From the NCBI GenBank assembly GCA_965237965.1, contig CBDEGT010000001.1, positions 248,001-312,000 of the forward strand: DNA of 64,000 bases, written 5' to 3'. A program made the translations under genes and the position numbers. This stretch comes from UBA2988 sp965237965. GTDB taxonomy: Bacteria > Gemmatimonadota > Gemmatimonadetes > Longimicrobiales > Gaopeijiaceae. Below are positions 34,216-42,395 of the stretch, one piece after another (position 1 is the stretch's first letter; every line of letters begins with the position of its first letter). Under the pieces are notes generated by a model. That model was not told the DNA's origin. It made no database searches and saw only the letters and a list, made by a program, of their open reading frames with translations.

Positions 34216-34251
34216 CGTGCTGCGATGCGCTGCCGTGCTGCGATGCGCTGC
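34216..34251. repeat. Tandem repeat, 2 x 18 bases
   Basis: CGTGCTGCGATGCGCTGC occurs twice back to back between the ubiquitin-like gene start and the tRNA-like tail. Confidence 0.85.
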
Positions 34252-34289
34252 CTCAAGCGCTGGCTCGCGACTGTGGTTGACCGAGAAAC

Positions 34290-34326
34290 GGGAGGGATGG
34301 GATTCGAACCCACGAAGGCTTGCGTG
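34290..34326 (-). tRNA. tRNA-Ser-like 3' tail (partial, attachment-site-like)
   Basis: On the minus strand CGCAAGCCTTC is followed by GTGGGTTCGAATCCCAT, a good T-arm with the TTCGAAT loop, then CCCTCCCG. The variable arm and T-arm look like a class II tRNA-Ser, but no matching D-arm, anticodon arm or 5' acceptor is found upstream. A 3' tRNA tail of this size is typical of the duplicate left by an integrating element. Confidence 0.4.
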
Positions 34327-34468
34327 CCTGCGTCCTACGATCGCAGGTTCGTGTGCGGACGGGTACGCCCGGGCATGATAGGCACGACGCACCTCGTCAC
34401 CCATCCCCGCACAGGCCAGTGACTGCCTCGACACCGATCGCGCCACGGCGCGAGCCACCAGCGCTTCA

Positions 34469-37135
34469 ATGACCGGAACGTACTCGCAACCGTCTGTCTA
34501 CCACTTCGGACGCGGCCGCGCTGACGGCACTGCGACCATGAAGAATGCGCTCGGCGGCAAGGGCGCCGGGCTGGCCGAGATGACCAACCTCGGCATCCCC
34601 GTCCCGCCCGGGTTCACGATCGCCACCGGCCTCTGCATCGCCTACATCGAGACCGGCCAGTTTCCACCCTGGCTGCGCACCCAGGTCGAAGCGGACATCC
34701 AGCGCCTGGAGGCGGACACGAATCGTGGCTTCGGCGGTCAGGAGCGGCCCCTGCTGGTAGCCGTGCGTTCGGGCGCGCCCGTGTCGATGCCGGGCATGAT
34801 GGACACCATCCTCAACCTTGGCCTCAACGACACAACGGTCGAGGGGCTCGCGACCGAGACCGGCAACGCATCGTTTGCCTGGGACTCCTACCGCCGCTTC
34901 GTGCAGATGTACAGCACGGTGGTGCTGGGACTGCCCAAGAGCTTTTTCGAGCAGACGCTCGAGGCGGCGAAGCGAAAAGCGGGCCTGAAGCGCGAGATCG
35001 ACCTCCCGGTCCCCGACCTGCAGGCGCTGGTCGATCAGTTCAAGGAACATGGGCGCTCAGCGGGCGGACGCCCCTTCCCCGATGACCCCATGGAGCAGCT
35101 GTGGGGTGCGATCGCCGCAGTCTTCGAGAGCTGGAACACCCGCCGCGCCGTCGACTACCGCAAGCTCCACGACATTCCTGACACCATGGGCACCGCGGTC
35201 AACGTGGTGACCATGGTGTTCGGCAACCTCGGCGAAGACTCGGGTACCGGGGTGGCCTTCACGCGCAATCCGTCCACGGGCGAGAACCGCGTCTACGGCG
35301 AATACCTCCTGAACGCGCAGGGCGAGGACGTGGTGTCGGGAACTCGACACGTGGAGTCGATCACGACCCTGAAGGACGCGATGCCCACCGCCTGGGCCGA
35401 GCTCGAGCGGATTGCGCGCCTGCTGGAGCGTCATTTCCGCGACATGCAGGACATGGAGTTCACGATCGAACGCGGCACCTTGTACATGCTGCAGACGCGC
35501 AGGGGCCAGCGGTCAGGCCACGCTGCGGTGCGCATCGCCTGCGAAATGGTGGACGAGGGGACGATCAGCCGCGAAGAGGCCGTGGCGCGGATTCCGCCCA
35601 ACGACCTCAACCAGCTGCTGCACCCGACCATCGATCCACAGGGCGAGGTCGATCTCCTGACCACCGGATTGCCGGCGTCGCCGGGCGCGGCCTCCGGCGC
35701 GGTGGTCTTCGACCCCGACCGGGCCGAACAACTCGCCCGCAAGGGAGACGCGGTGATTCTCGTCCGCCGCGAGACCAGCCCCGAGGATTTCCACGGCATG
35801 CTGGCCTCGCGGGGGATCCTCACCGCCCGGGGCGGCATGACGAGCCATGCCGCGGTCGTGGCGCGCGGCCTAGGCAAGCCGTGTGTCGCAAGCGCGCAGG
35901 GGCTCGACGTGGATGAACAGGGCGGACGATTCACAGTGGACGGACGGGCGGTCATGGAAGGCGAGTGCATCACCATCGACGGCGGATCGGGCCGTGTGTT
36001 CGCCGGAGAGGTGACGCTTCAGGCCCCCACCCTTTCGGGCGACTTCGATCGGCTGATGGAGTGGGTCGATCAGGTGCGCCACCTGGGGGTGCGGGTAAAC
36101 GCCGACACTCCGGCCGACGCAACCCGGGGCCGCGACTTCGGTGCCGAGGGCATCGGCCTTTGCCGGACCGAGCACATGTTCTTCGAGGGCGAGCGGCTCA
36201 CGGCCATGCGGGAGATGATCCTGGCCCAGGGCGTCGAGGGACGGGAACGCGCTCTGGCGAAGCTGCTCCCCATGCAGCGCAGCGACTTCGAGTCGATCTT
36301 CCGCGCCATGGAGGGATTCCCGGTCACCATCCGCCTGCTCGACCCGCCCCTGCACGAGTTCCTTCCCCGGCACCCGCAAGAGATCGAAGCCATGGCCCAG
36401 GCCATGGACAAGCCCATGGACGAGGTTGAACGCATCGTCCGCGATCTGCAGGAGACCAACCCGATGCTCGGCCTGCGGGGCTGCCGCCTGGGTATTGTCC
36501 ATCCCGAGATCAGCCGGATGCAGGCCCGGGCGATCTTCGAGGCCGCCACCGCGGTGGCGTTGCGGCAGGGGCGGGTCCAGCCGGAGGTCATGATTCCGTT
36601 GACCGCGACCGTGGTCGAGTTCCGCAAGCAAGCGCTCGTCATTCGGGCCGTTGCGGAAGAGGTTTTCAGTGAGAAGAAGATCACCGTCCCCTACCTCCTC
36701 GGCACCATGATCGAGGTGCCTCGCGCGGCCCTCACTGCCGACGAGCTCGCACGCGAGGTCCAGTTCTTCTCGTTCGGCACCAACGATCTCACGCAAACCA
36801 CCTGGGGTCTGAGCCGCGACGACGCCGGCCGGTTCCTCCCCTACTACCTGGAGCACGGTATCATCGAGGACGATCCCTTCCAAGTGCTGGACCAGGCGGG
36901 CGTGGGCAAGCTGATCGAGATGGGCTGCCGGCTGGGACGCGAGACGCGGGCAGACCTCAAGGTGGGCATCTGCGGAGAGCATGCGGGCGAGCCGAAGTCG
37001 GTCGCGTTCTGCGACCGCCTCGGCATGAACTATGTCAGCTGCTCACCGTACCGCGTGCCCATCGCACGGCTCGCCGCGGCGCAATCGGCCCTGGCTGCGC
37101 GCGGCACGATGGACCGGACGCGCGCCACGGTTTGA
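34469..37135 (+). CDS. ppdK: Pyruvate, phosphate dikinase
   Basis: The 888-residue protein is full length. It interconverts pyruvate, ATP and phosphate with phosphoenolpyruvate, AMP and pyrophosphate in the cytoplasm. The N-terminal ATP-grasp domain has NALGGKGAGLAEMTNLGIPV, VAVRSGAPVSMPGMMDTILN and the arginine-bearing GVAFTRNPSTGENR. The swivelling phosphohistidine domain carries the catalytic His460 in GGMTSHAAVVARGLGKPCV. The C-terminal TIM barrel contains GIGLCRTEHMFF, RLLDPPLHEFLP, FFSFGTNDLTQTTWGLSRDD and the active-site Cys835 in GICGEHAGEP. No sequence defect is visible. It is a housekeeping gene standing alone among mobile remnants. The start at 34469 has no clear ribosome site. Confidence 0.96.
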   Translation: MTGTYSQPSVYHFGRGRADGTATMKNALGGKGAGLAEMTNLGIPVPPGFTIATGLCIAYIETGQFPPWLRTQVEADIQRLEADTNRGFGGQERPLLVAVRSGAPVSMPGMMDTILNLGLNDTTVEGLATETGNASFAWDSYRRFVQMYSTVVLGLPKSFFEQTLEAAKRKAGLKREIDLPVPDLQALVDQFKEHGRSAGGRPFPDDPMEQLWGAIAAVFESWNTRRAVDYRKLHDIPDTMGTAVNVVTMVFGNLGEDSGTGVAFTRNPSTGENRVYGEYLLNAQGEDVVSGTRHVESITTLKDAMPTAWAELERIARLLERHFRDMQDMEFTIERGTLYMLQTRRGQRSGHAAVRIACEMVDEGTISREEAVARIPPNDLNQLLHPTIDPQGEVDLLTTGLPASPGAASGAVVFDPDRAEQLARKGDAVILVRRETSPEDFHGMLASRGILTARGGMTSHAAVVARGLGKPCVASAQGLDVDEQGGRFTVDGRAVMEGECITIDGGSGRVFAGEVTLQAPTLSGDFDRLMEWVDQVRHLGVRVNADTPADATRGRDFGAEGIGLCRTEHMFFEGERLTAMREMILAQGVEGRERALAKLLPMQRSDFESIFRAMEGFPVTIRLLDPPLHEFLPRHPQEIEAMAQAMDKPMDEVERIVRDLQETNPMLGLRGCRLGIVHPEISRMQARAIFEAATAVALRQGRVQPEVMIPLTATVVEFRKQALVIRAVAEEVFSEKKITVPYLLGTMIEVPRAALTADELAREVQFFSFGTNDLTQTTWGLSRDDAGRFLPYYLEHGIIEDDPFQVLDQAGVGKLIEMGCRLGRETRADLKVGICGEHAGEPKSVAFCDRLGMNYVSCSPYRVPIARLAAAQSALAARGTMDRTRATV

Positions 37136-37240
37136 GCGCAGGCGCTTCTCATAGAACGGCAGATCCGGCGTACCGAAGTGCCTATCGTGTAAGCGATGAG
37201 AGTCCAGTACTCGGGGTAGGTTCAGAAGGCGTGTAAAAAG

Positions 37241-37320
37241 CGAGGCGACGTACCTTTCCGTTGAGAGTTCAACCAACGGATCCCGGGTTAGCGCCCGGGG
37301 GAAAGGAGCGTCGCCTCGTG
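37241..37320. repeat. Inverted repeat of a broken insertion sequence end
   Basis: CGAGGCGACGTACCTTTCC at 37241-37259 pairs with GAAAGGAGCGTCGCCTCG near 37301-37318, with a short CCCGGG stem inside. The right arm runs into the start of an IS256-like transposase fragment, so this is more likely a transposon leader than a ppdK terminator. Confidence 0.5.
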
Positions 37321-37395
37321 AGAAAGAATACGGCAGGGGTGGGGGTTGAGTCCACGGTTAGGTGGGAGGAGGGTACAAACCAGGTAAATGGGTAA
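37318..37395 (+). pseudogene. IS256-like transposase N-terminal fragment
   Basis: A GTG opens MRKNTAGVGVESTVRWEE, resembling the N-terminus of a second kind of IS256-family transposase, then GTNQVNG and TAA. Nothing of the catalytic domain remains. Confidence 0.35.
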
Positions 37396-37620
37396 CATAT
37401 CTCGCCGGCAACATGGGTGACACTCCTTCTAGATTGTACGACCTACCCTCACGTTGGGAGGTGGGTCGATGCCTTGGATGGAGACGGCACCCGTGGAACA
37501 GCGCATCCAGTTCATAGCTGCGACTGCTTCTTGGCCACAGGGCCTCTACCTAAAGCGTTCGAACTGAAACGGGCCTGGATATCGTACCACGAAGATTACA
37601 CGCATCCTGCTCCCCCCCGG

Positions 37621-38145
37621 CTACTCGGCCGTGGCGAGCATCACACCGATGTAGCTGTCCTTGTCCTCATCCTGGAAGAGGACATGCCGCTTCGCCATCT
37701 CCGGCTTCTCGATCCCCCACTGTTTCCGCATCACGTGCGATGGCATCTTGGACACGATGAAGGAATCAAGTTTCACCGTGGGGTCGCCTAGCCGCTGCTC
37801 GATGTCTTTCACGGTCTCGTGAAAGCTAATTTTGGGGTCGCTGGGAGGCACGTTCCGGATGCCATGTGGGTCCACGAACGCGACGCGCTGGCGCTCACCG
37901 GTGAGCTGCCAGGATGAAATCGGGGTGGAAGTTCCCCTCCTCGAAGAACCCGACGCCTCGGCCGAGAAACGCCGCATGGCGCTCCGTGAGCCACGTCTGA
38001 TTCGGCGCTCCGGCGTCGTCGCCCCCCGCGACCCTCATCGACGCCGCGGCCGTCCTTGCCCCTCGTTGGGCGTGAGCAGGATGATGCGGTTCAGCTCACG
38101 CGTGCGGTCGTGTGTTTCGAGGAAGCGCCGGTACAAGCCGAGCTC
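37621..38145 (-). pseudogene. C-terminal fragment of a DEAD/DEAH helicase (type III restriction res-like)
   Basis: Reading on the minus strand, the frame gives LGLYRRFLETHDRTRELNRI and ILLTPNEGQ, then, after shifts, HAAFLGRGVGFFEEGNFHPD, RVAFVDPHGIRNVPPSDPKI, SFIVSKMPSHVMRKQWGIEK and RHVLFQDEDKDSY before TAG. The GFFEEGNFHPDF-x-L and VAFVDPHGI pieces are typical of the C-terminal part of large restriction-type helicases. At least two frameshifts occur, and the motor domains are missing. It is fused to the 5' part of pdhB at about 38145. It is a remnant of a defence or restriction gene. Confidence 0.5.
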
Positions 38146-38315
38146 CGAGATCGGAGTGTCCACGACTCGCCGATCGCCTTTAACAGCCCTTGGGAAACCT
38201 TGTAAGCGCCGTCGTACTCTGCGACTTCTTCCCCCATAAGGAAGACCGTGTCGTCGCGCTCCAACTCTTCCCGTAGCGCCGCGCTACAAGCCTCACGAAA
38301 GGTCATCTGGGTCAC
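38146..38315 (-). pseudogene. pdhB: Pyruvate dehydrogenase E1 beta subunit, N-terminal fragment
   Basis: A GTG two bases after the pdhA stop opens MTQMTFREACSAALREELER, DDTVFLMGEEVAEYDGAYKV and SQGLLK. A one-base shift then gives RRVVDTPISE. This is the TPP-binding start of the E1 beta chain. The frame then continues as a helicase-like sequence (LGLYRRFLE), so about 80 percent of the gene is gone. pdhA is therefore without a complete local partner. Confidence 0.7.
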
Positions 38316-38317
38316 GA

Positions 38318-39442
38318 TCAGGATTCCTGGTCGGGTGCGCCCGGCGCTTCCTCGCGGCCGTCGAGGAACAAGCGGCCGTCCTCGTTGATTGTTGAATACA
38401 CGTGCTGGTACAAGTCTGCGGGATCAGGTGGGGGAGCAGCTTCCGCATAGTCCGCCGCTTCATCCACCTCAGCTCGCACCTCAGCGTCCATCGTCTCCAG
38501 CGCCTCATCGTCCGTCACCCCGGCTGCAAGGAGGCGCTTCTTCAGGATGCTGATTGGATCGTCCCGCTCTATCCGCCGGGCCACCTCCAGCTTGCTACGG
38601 TAGGTTCCTGAGATCGGGTCGGACATGGAGTGTCCCTTGAATCGATACGTACGGATGTCGACGAACTGGGGACCACTGCCGTGCCGCACCTCCTCGACTA
38701 GCTGGGAGAACAGCGCATAGACTTCGAGCACGTCTTGGCCGTTCACGACGTGTGAGGGGATTCCGTAGGAAACAGCGCGATCTTTAACCTCCGTGGCGGA
38801 GACCCGGCGGAAGGCGGTGCCCATGCCGTACTCGTTGTTCTCCACGGCGTAGATGACAGGGAGCTTCCACACGGCCGCCATGTTGAGCGACTCGTGGAAC
38901 GAGCCCTGGTTCACGGCCGCGTCGCCGAGGAAGCAGAGCGAAACCCTGTCTTCGCCTCTGTATGTTATTGCGAATGCGAATCCTGTAGCGATCGGAATTT
39001 GCTCGCCCACGATGCCATTCCCACCCATGAACGCTTTACCCGCGTCGAAGAGGTGCATCGAGCCGCCACGACCACCTGAGCAGCCGTCAACGCGCCCGTA
39101 CAGCTCGGCCATGACAGCCTTAGGACTGATCCCCTTAGCTAGAGCTTGGGTGTGCTCGCGGTAGGAGCTGATGACGTAATCATCCTTACGCAGGGCGGCG
39201 ATAGGGCCGGCAGCGGTGGCCTCCTGTCCAATGTGGAGGTGGCAAAAGCCGCCGATCTTACCGATGGCGTATGCCTCCTCGACTTTCTCCTCGAATCGAC
39301 GGAAGAAGAGCATGTTCCGTATGAGACGGAGCGCCAGATCCCGTGCTACTCCGTTCAAGTTGTCCCCACTTGTGTCTTGGGTGGGTGAGGAGCCACGTGC
39401 TTCCTCGCGACGCTGTGGGTCTCCAGTGATCGTGGCCCTCAC
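38318..39442 (-). CDS. pdhA: Pyruvate dehydrogenase E1 component, alpha subunit
   Basis: The 374-residue protein has the E1 alpha features: RRFEEKVEEAYAIGKIGGFC near the start, HIGQEA, SSYREHTQALAKG, the thiamine-diphosphate segment LCFLGDAAVNQGSFHESLNM with VIYAVENNEYGMGT, and FVDIRTYRFKGHSMSDP, which holds the phosphorylation-loop-like serine. The usual GDG of the TPP motif is GDA here. With E1 beta it decarboxylates pyruvate and hands acetyl groups to lipoamide. I chose the GTG at 39442 because it overlaps the stop of a small upstream ORF (GTGA). A GTG one codon earlier is also possible. pdhB downstream is broken. Confidence 0.9.
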   Translation of the reverse strand: MRATITGDPQRREEARGSSPTQDTSGDNLNGVARDLALRLIRNMLFFRRFEEKVEEAYAIGKIGGFCHLHIGQEATAAGPIAALRKDDYVISSYREHTQALAKGISPKAVMAELYGRVDGCSGGRGGSMHLFDAGKAFMGGNGIVGEQIPIATGFAFAITYRGEDRVSLCFLGDAAVNQGSFHESLNMAAVWKLPVIYAVENNEYGMGTAFRRVSATEVKDRAVSYGIPSHVVNGQDVLEVYALFSQLVEEVRHGSGPQFVDIRTYRFKGHSMSDPISGTYRSKLEVARRIERDDPISILKKRLLAAGVTDDEALETMDAEVRAEVDEAADYAEAAPPPDPADLYQHVYSTINEDGRLFLDGREEAPGAPDQES

Positions 39443-39579
39443 CACCGGAAAGCCCCCGCGTCCCGGCGGTGCTCCGGTTGCACCGCGACTCCGGGCTGCT
39501 CATGGTGGATTGAGCGCATCAGCAGTCCCAACTCGGATGCCGTCTCGCCTAACCGTTTCCAATCGGTGATTTTGTCCAA
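39439..39579 (-). CDS. Small protein of 46 residues, translationally coupled to pdhA
   Basis: A TTG start lies six bases after a perfect AAGGAG. The product begins MDKITDWKRLGETASELGLL, looks helical and charged, and ends AGAFRW. Its TGA overlaps the pdhA GTG as GTGA. I do not recognise the family. The ribosome site and overlap argue that it is translated, either as a leader peptide or as a small accessory protein. Confidence 0.45.
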   Translation of the reverse strand: MDKITDWKRLGETASELGLLMRSIHHEQPGVAVQPEHRRDAGAFRW

Positions 39580-39767
39580 GTTAGGCTCCTTAGCTACGGG
39601 AGGTGCTGGGGTGGGCGAGTGCAGGTGCCGACCAGACTCATGATCTCCGCGGCACCTCAGCCCAAGTTTTCGGCGGTTTCAAGACAGAGGCGATGATATG
39701 TGACCGCCGGCCGGACACGCAAGGGCTGTCAGTCAGAGGAGGACAGGATTGGGGAGTGAATCACCCC

Positions 39768-39806
39768 GGCTTCTCCGGAGACTTGTTTAGTTGAGTGCCA
39801 CCAGCT
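39768..39806 (+). repeat. IS3-type terminal segment, inverted partner of 41750-41787
   Basis: The stretch CGGCTTCTCCGGAGACTTGT and the bases after it up to the transposase 3' codons recur in reverse complement at 41750-41787. It is the right end of the IS3 copy whose OrfB tail lies at 39787. The two ends bracket the 39.8-41.8 kb cluster. Confidence 0.7.
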
Positions 39807-40100
39807 CGGCCGGGGCGCTCAGGTTCCGGTAATACTCCTGCTCCCTCTCCACTGGGGGAACGTACCCAATGGGTTCGAGCAGACGGTGGTGATTGAACCA
39901 CCAGACCCACTCGAGCGTGGCGAACTCGACGTCTTCCAGGTTACGCCAGGGCCCGTTCCGTCGGATCATCTCCGTCTTGAACAGGCCGATGATCGATTCG
40001 GCCAACGCGTTGTCGTAGGAATCTCCTTTGCTTCCCACGGACGGCTCGATGCCTGCCTCGATCGGCCGTTCGGTATAGCGTATGGACAGGTACTGCCCTA
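39787..40100 (-). pseudogene. IS3-family OrfB (integrase core) C-terminal fragment
   Basis: The frame reads QYLSIRYTERPIEAGIEPSV, GSKGDSYDNALAESIIGLFK, FATLEWVWWFNHHRLLEPIG and ends LVALN. This is the rve domain end with the catalytic Glu in DNALAES. The N-terminal two thirds are missing at the IS630 insertion. Confidence 0.8.
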
Positions 40101-40114
40101 GCCTATTCAGTTCC

Positions 40115-41185
40115 GCGTAATATAGTTTCAGTCAAGCGAAGAGGTCTGCTTGTTTCCAGAACGCCACGATCAGGGATGGCCGGCGCCGGATTCGTCAGAG
40201 GCTGCGCCGAGCCTCTGCGCTGAGCTGCCAGGCATCGAGCGGACAGAAGTTGGGGAGCTCGTGATTTTTCCAATGGCCCCACAGTATTCGACCGGGTTCA
40301 GCTCCGGGGCATAGGCCGGGAGCCACTCCAGTGTGATGCGACCGTCTTGGGCTGCGATAAAGTCGCGCACGAAGGCGCTGCGATGAGCGCTCAGGCGGTC
40401 CCAGATGATCAGGAGCTTGCCGGGGATGTGTCGCATAAGGTGCTCCAGGAACTCCACGACCCGTTCCTTGTTGATCGCGTTCGGATAGAGCCGGAAATAG
40501 AAGACCACGTGATCCCGGCGATCACCGAGAAGCGGTGCCAGTTGAAGTTGAACTCCAGCACCGGGGTCTGGCCGCGCGGGGCCCAGGTGCGGCACCGATG
40601 GGGGCGCTCGCTCAGCCCGCTCTCGTCGATAAAGACGATGGTTTGCCCTTGGCGGGCAGCGTCTTTTTTTACCTCCGGCCAGGTCACCTTCTTCCAGTGC
40701 GCGATCGCCTTCTCGTTGCGTTCGCGCGCCTTGCCCACCGGCTGCTGGCAGCTCCACCCGAGCCGGCGCAGCATGCGCCACACGTGCCCAGGGTGGTAAC
40801 GCACACCGCACTCCTGTTCGATGAGCGCCGCGACCCGCTCCGTCGTCCAGAGGCTCGTACTGTATCCCTGCGCCTCGGGTCCGCGCTTGAGGCCGCGCTC
40901 GATCTGGCGCAGCTGCGCCGCAGTGAGCTTGGGCTTTCGCCCGGCCCGGCCCGGATGCTTGAGTCCCGCACGTCCGTGCCGCTCAAGCTCCTTGGCCCAC
41001 CGCAGGACCGACTGCCGGTGCACCCCCAATTGCCGCGCGACCTCGGCCTTGGAGATCCCGCGCTTCAAGAGTTGCGCGCCCTTCAGGCGACGTGCCTCCA
41101 TCGCCTCAAAATCCCTTTTCATGCCGGCTGGATGTCCCATGACCCAAGATACTGCTCCAGTCGACCTGCTGCAACTATATTATGC
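40115..41185 (-). mobile_element. IS630-family element (copy C) with inverted repeats
   Basis: GCGTAATATAGTTTCAG at 40115-40131 and its near reverse complement at 41168-41185 (two mismatches) flank a single transposase gene. Length is about 1.07 kb, normal for IS630. It lies inside IS3 debris. Confidence 0.7.
40132..41140 (-). pseudogene. IS630-family transposase, frameshifted
   Basis: The N-terminal part is intact: MKRDFEAMEARRLKGAQLLK, a helix-turn-helix AEVARQLGVHRQSVLRWAKE, a winged second domain, and the first catalytic Asp in IVFIDESGLSERP. After HRFSVIAG the frame shifts to FYFRLYPNAINKERVVEFLE, LLIIWDRLSAHRSAFVRDF with the second Asp, and PAYAPELNPVEY with the Glu. A further shift restores HELPNFCPLDAWQLSAEARR and the C-terminal ADLFA. 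An in-frame TGA also lies after RRSL. It is inactive unless the shifts are sequencing errors. Confidence 0.78.
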
Positions 41186-41195
41186 GATCCTCAAT

Positions 41196-41476
41196 AGTAG
41201 TACACATCGATCCAGTTCGCTCCGCGCTGCAGGGAGGCTCGGGTCCGGCCGTCAATGGGTTCGGTCGGTGACACCTACGACAACGCGCTGTGCGAGAGTT
41301 TCTTCGCGACGCTCGAGTGCGAGCCGCTCGATCGACAGCGCTTCCGGAATCAGGCAGAGGCCAAGATGGCGGTCTTCGACTTCATCGAGGGCTGGTACAA
41401 TCCACGGCGGCGGCCTTCGGCGCTCGGCTATTTGTCGCCGGTCGCCTTCGAGCGCCGGCATGGAGGAGCTGCGTGA
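41196..41476 (+). pseudogene. IS3-family OrfB C-terminal fragment (different element)
   Basis: The frame reads YTSIQFAPRCREARVRPSMG, SVGDTYDNALCESFFATLEC, FIEGWYNPRRRPSALGYLSP, then FERRHGGAA and TGA. It is the end of an rve integrase core with the catalytic Glu in NALCES. It differs in sequence from the fragment at 39787 and lies on the other strand. Confidence 0.78.
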
Positions 41477-41734
41477 GCCGAATTTCGGGATGGGCTGGAG
41501 GCCGCGTCGCGGCAAGATCTCTCGTTATACGGGCTCTGGCTGCGTCGCGCCGTTCCCGCCCGCGCAAACTCCAGCGTCGGCATCGCACCACGGCCCCTCT
41601 ACCCGGCGCCGCGCGCCTTCGGCGCTTCGGCTCCCCCGACAGAGGAGGGACCCATCACCATTAACCTCGAGAAGACACACTCCCAGCTTGGCTTGAGAGC
41701 CAAGCCCAAAGCTGTCCGTCCGGAGGGGTCAACT

Positions 41735-41790
41735 CCAGAACTCCAGAGAAGCTGGTGGCACTCAACTAAACAAGTCTCCGGAGAAGCCGG
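41735..41790 (+). pseudogene. IS3 terminal remnant (last OrfB codons and end)
   Basis: The bases encode KLVALN and TAA, then the same end sequence as at 39768 in inverted orientation. It is a second copy of the same IS3 end without the rest of the element. Confidence 0.6.
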
Positions 41791-42395
41791 GGGCGGTTCA
41801 GTCCTCGTCGAGCTCTCGATCAGACGCCAGCCTTCGACCCCGCCGAGCCCGACCCCGTCCCGGATTTCGACCAGTCCCTGCCCGACGACCTCGACCCCTG
41901 AGTTCTCGGTCGGTGGTCAGATTCCCCCGCCCTCGCCCTCAGCGCACATCCACACATCCCGGCGGCGCATTCGGGATTCCTGACCTTTTCAGCCGACCTC
42001 GCCTTTCGCAGCCCCGCCCGGCCTTCGCCCGCCGCCCTCGAAACCCGCCGTCCCTCACCGCCCCACCTCGCCTCCTGCCACGGGAGCCCCTTTGGATGCC
42101 CTATCCGTACCCATCCGTTGCCGGCGCCCCCGCCCACCCGGGGCGGCGGGGCGGTTGCAGCGATCTCTGCTTCGCGGTCGCCGGCGCGCCGTGCGGCTCG
42201 CATACGGTCCGCTTCACGCTCTTTCACGGCGGCTGAGCCTCCGAGGCGCGGGCCCGGGATGATCGGCGGCCGCGGGGGCATTCCGCCGCGGCGGCCGTCT
42301 CGCGTCACCCCCCTTTCCTCCGCGCGATGGAGGAACGTAGGATCACCTGTCGGTCCATCTCCCCTCGAGTCCCGCACAACAGAGAGGCGAGCGGC
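41791..42395. other. Intergenic region, pyrimidine-rich
   Basis: No gene is recognised. The plus strand is rich in C-runs, and bases 42001-42089 are a diverged direct repeat of 47777-47872. It leads to the SLC13 gene, whose ribosome site is GAGGCGAG before 42396. Confidence 0.4.
42001..42089 (+). repeat. Dispersed direct repeat, partner of 47777-47872
   Basis: Shared blocks include CCGCCCGGCCTTCGCCCGCC, TCCCTCACCGCC and CCACCTCGCCTCCTG, followed in both places by GCCCCTTTGGATGCCC. The two copies bracket the 42.4-47.8 kb gene block. Confidence 0.65.

Noticed and set aside
34290..34420. Complete tRNA gene on the minus strand
   Set aside because: Only the T-arm and acceptor 3' half fold well. 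The upstream bases give no D-arm or 7-base anticodon loop.
35870..36982. 370-codon open frame antisense to ppdK
   Set aside because: No motif is visible, and the ppdK frame is complete and strongly conserved over the same bases.
37241..37320. Terminator of ppdK
   Set aside because: The long inverted repeat has no T-run and leads straight into an IS256-like start, so it was kept as a transposon end.
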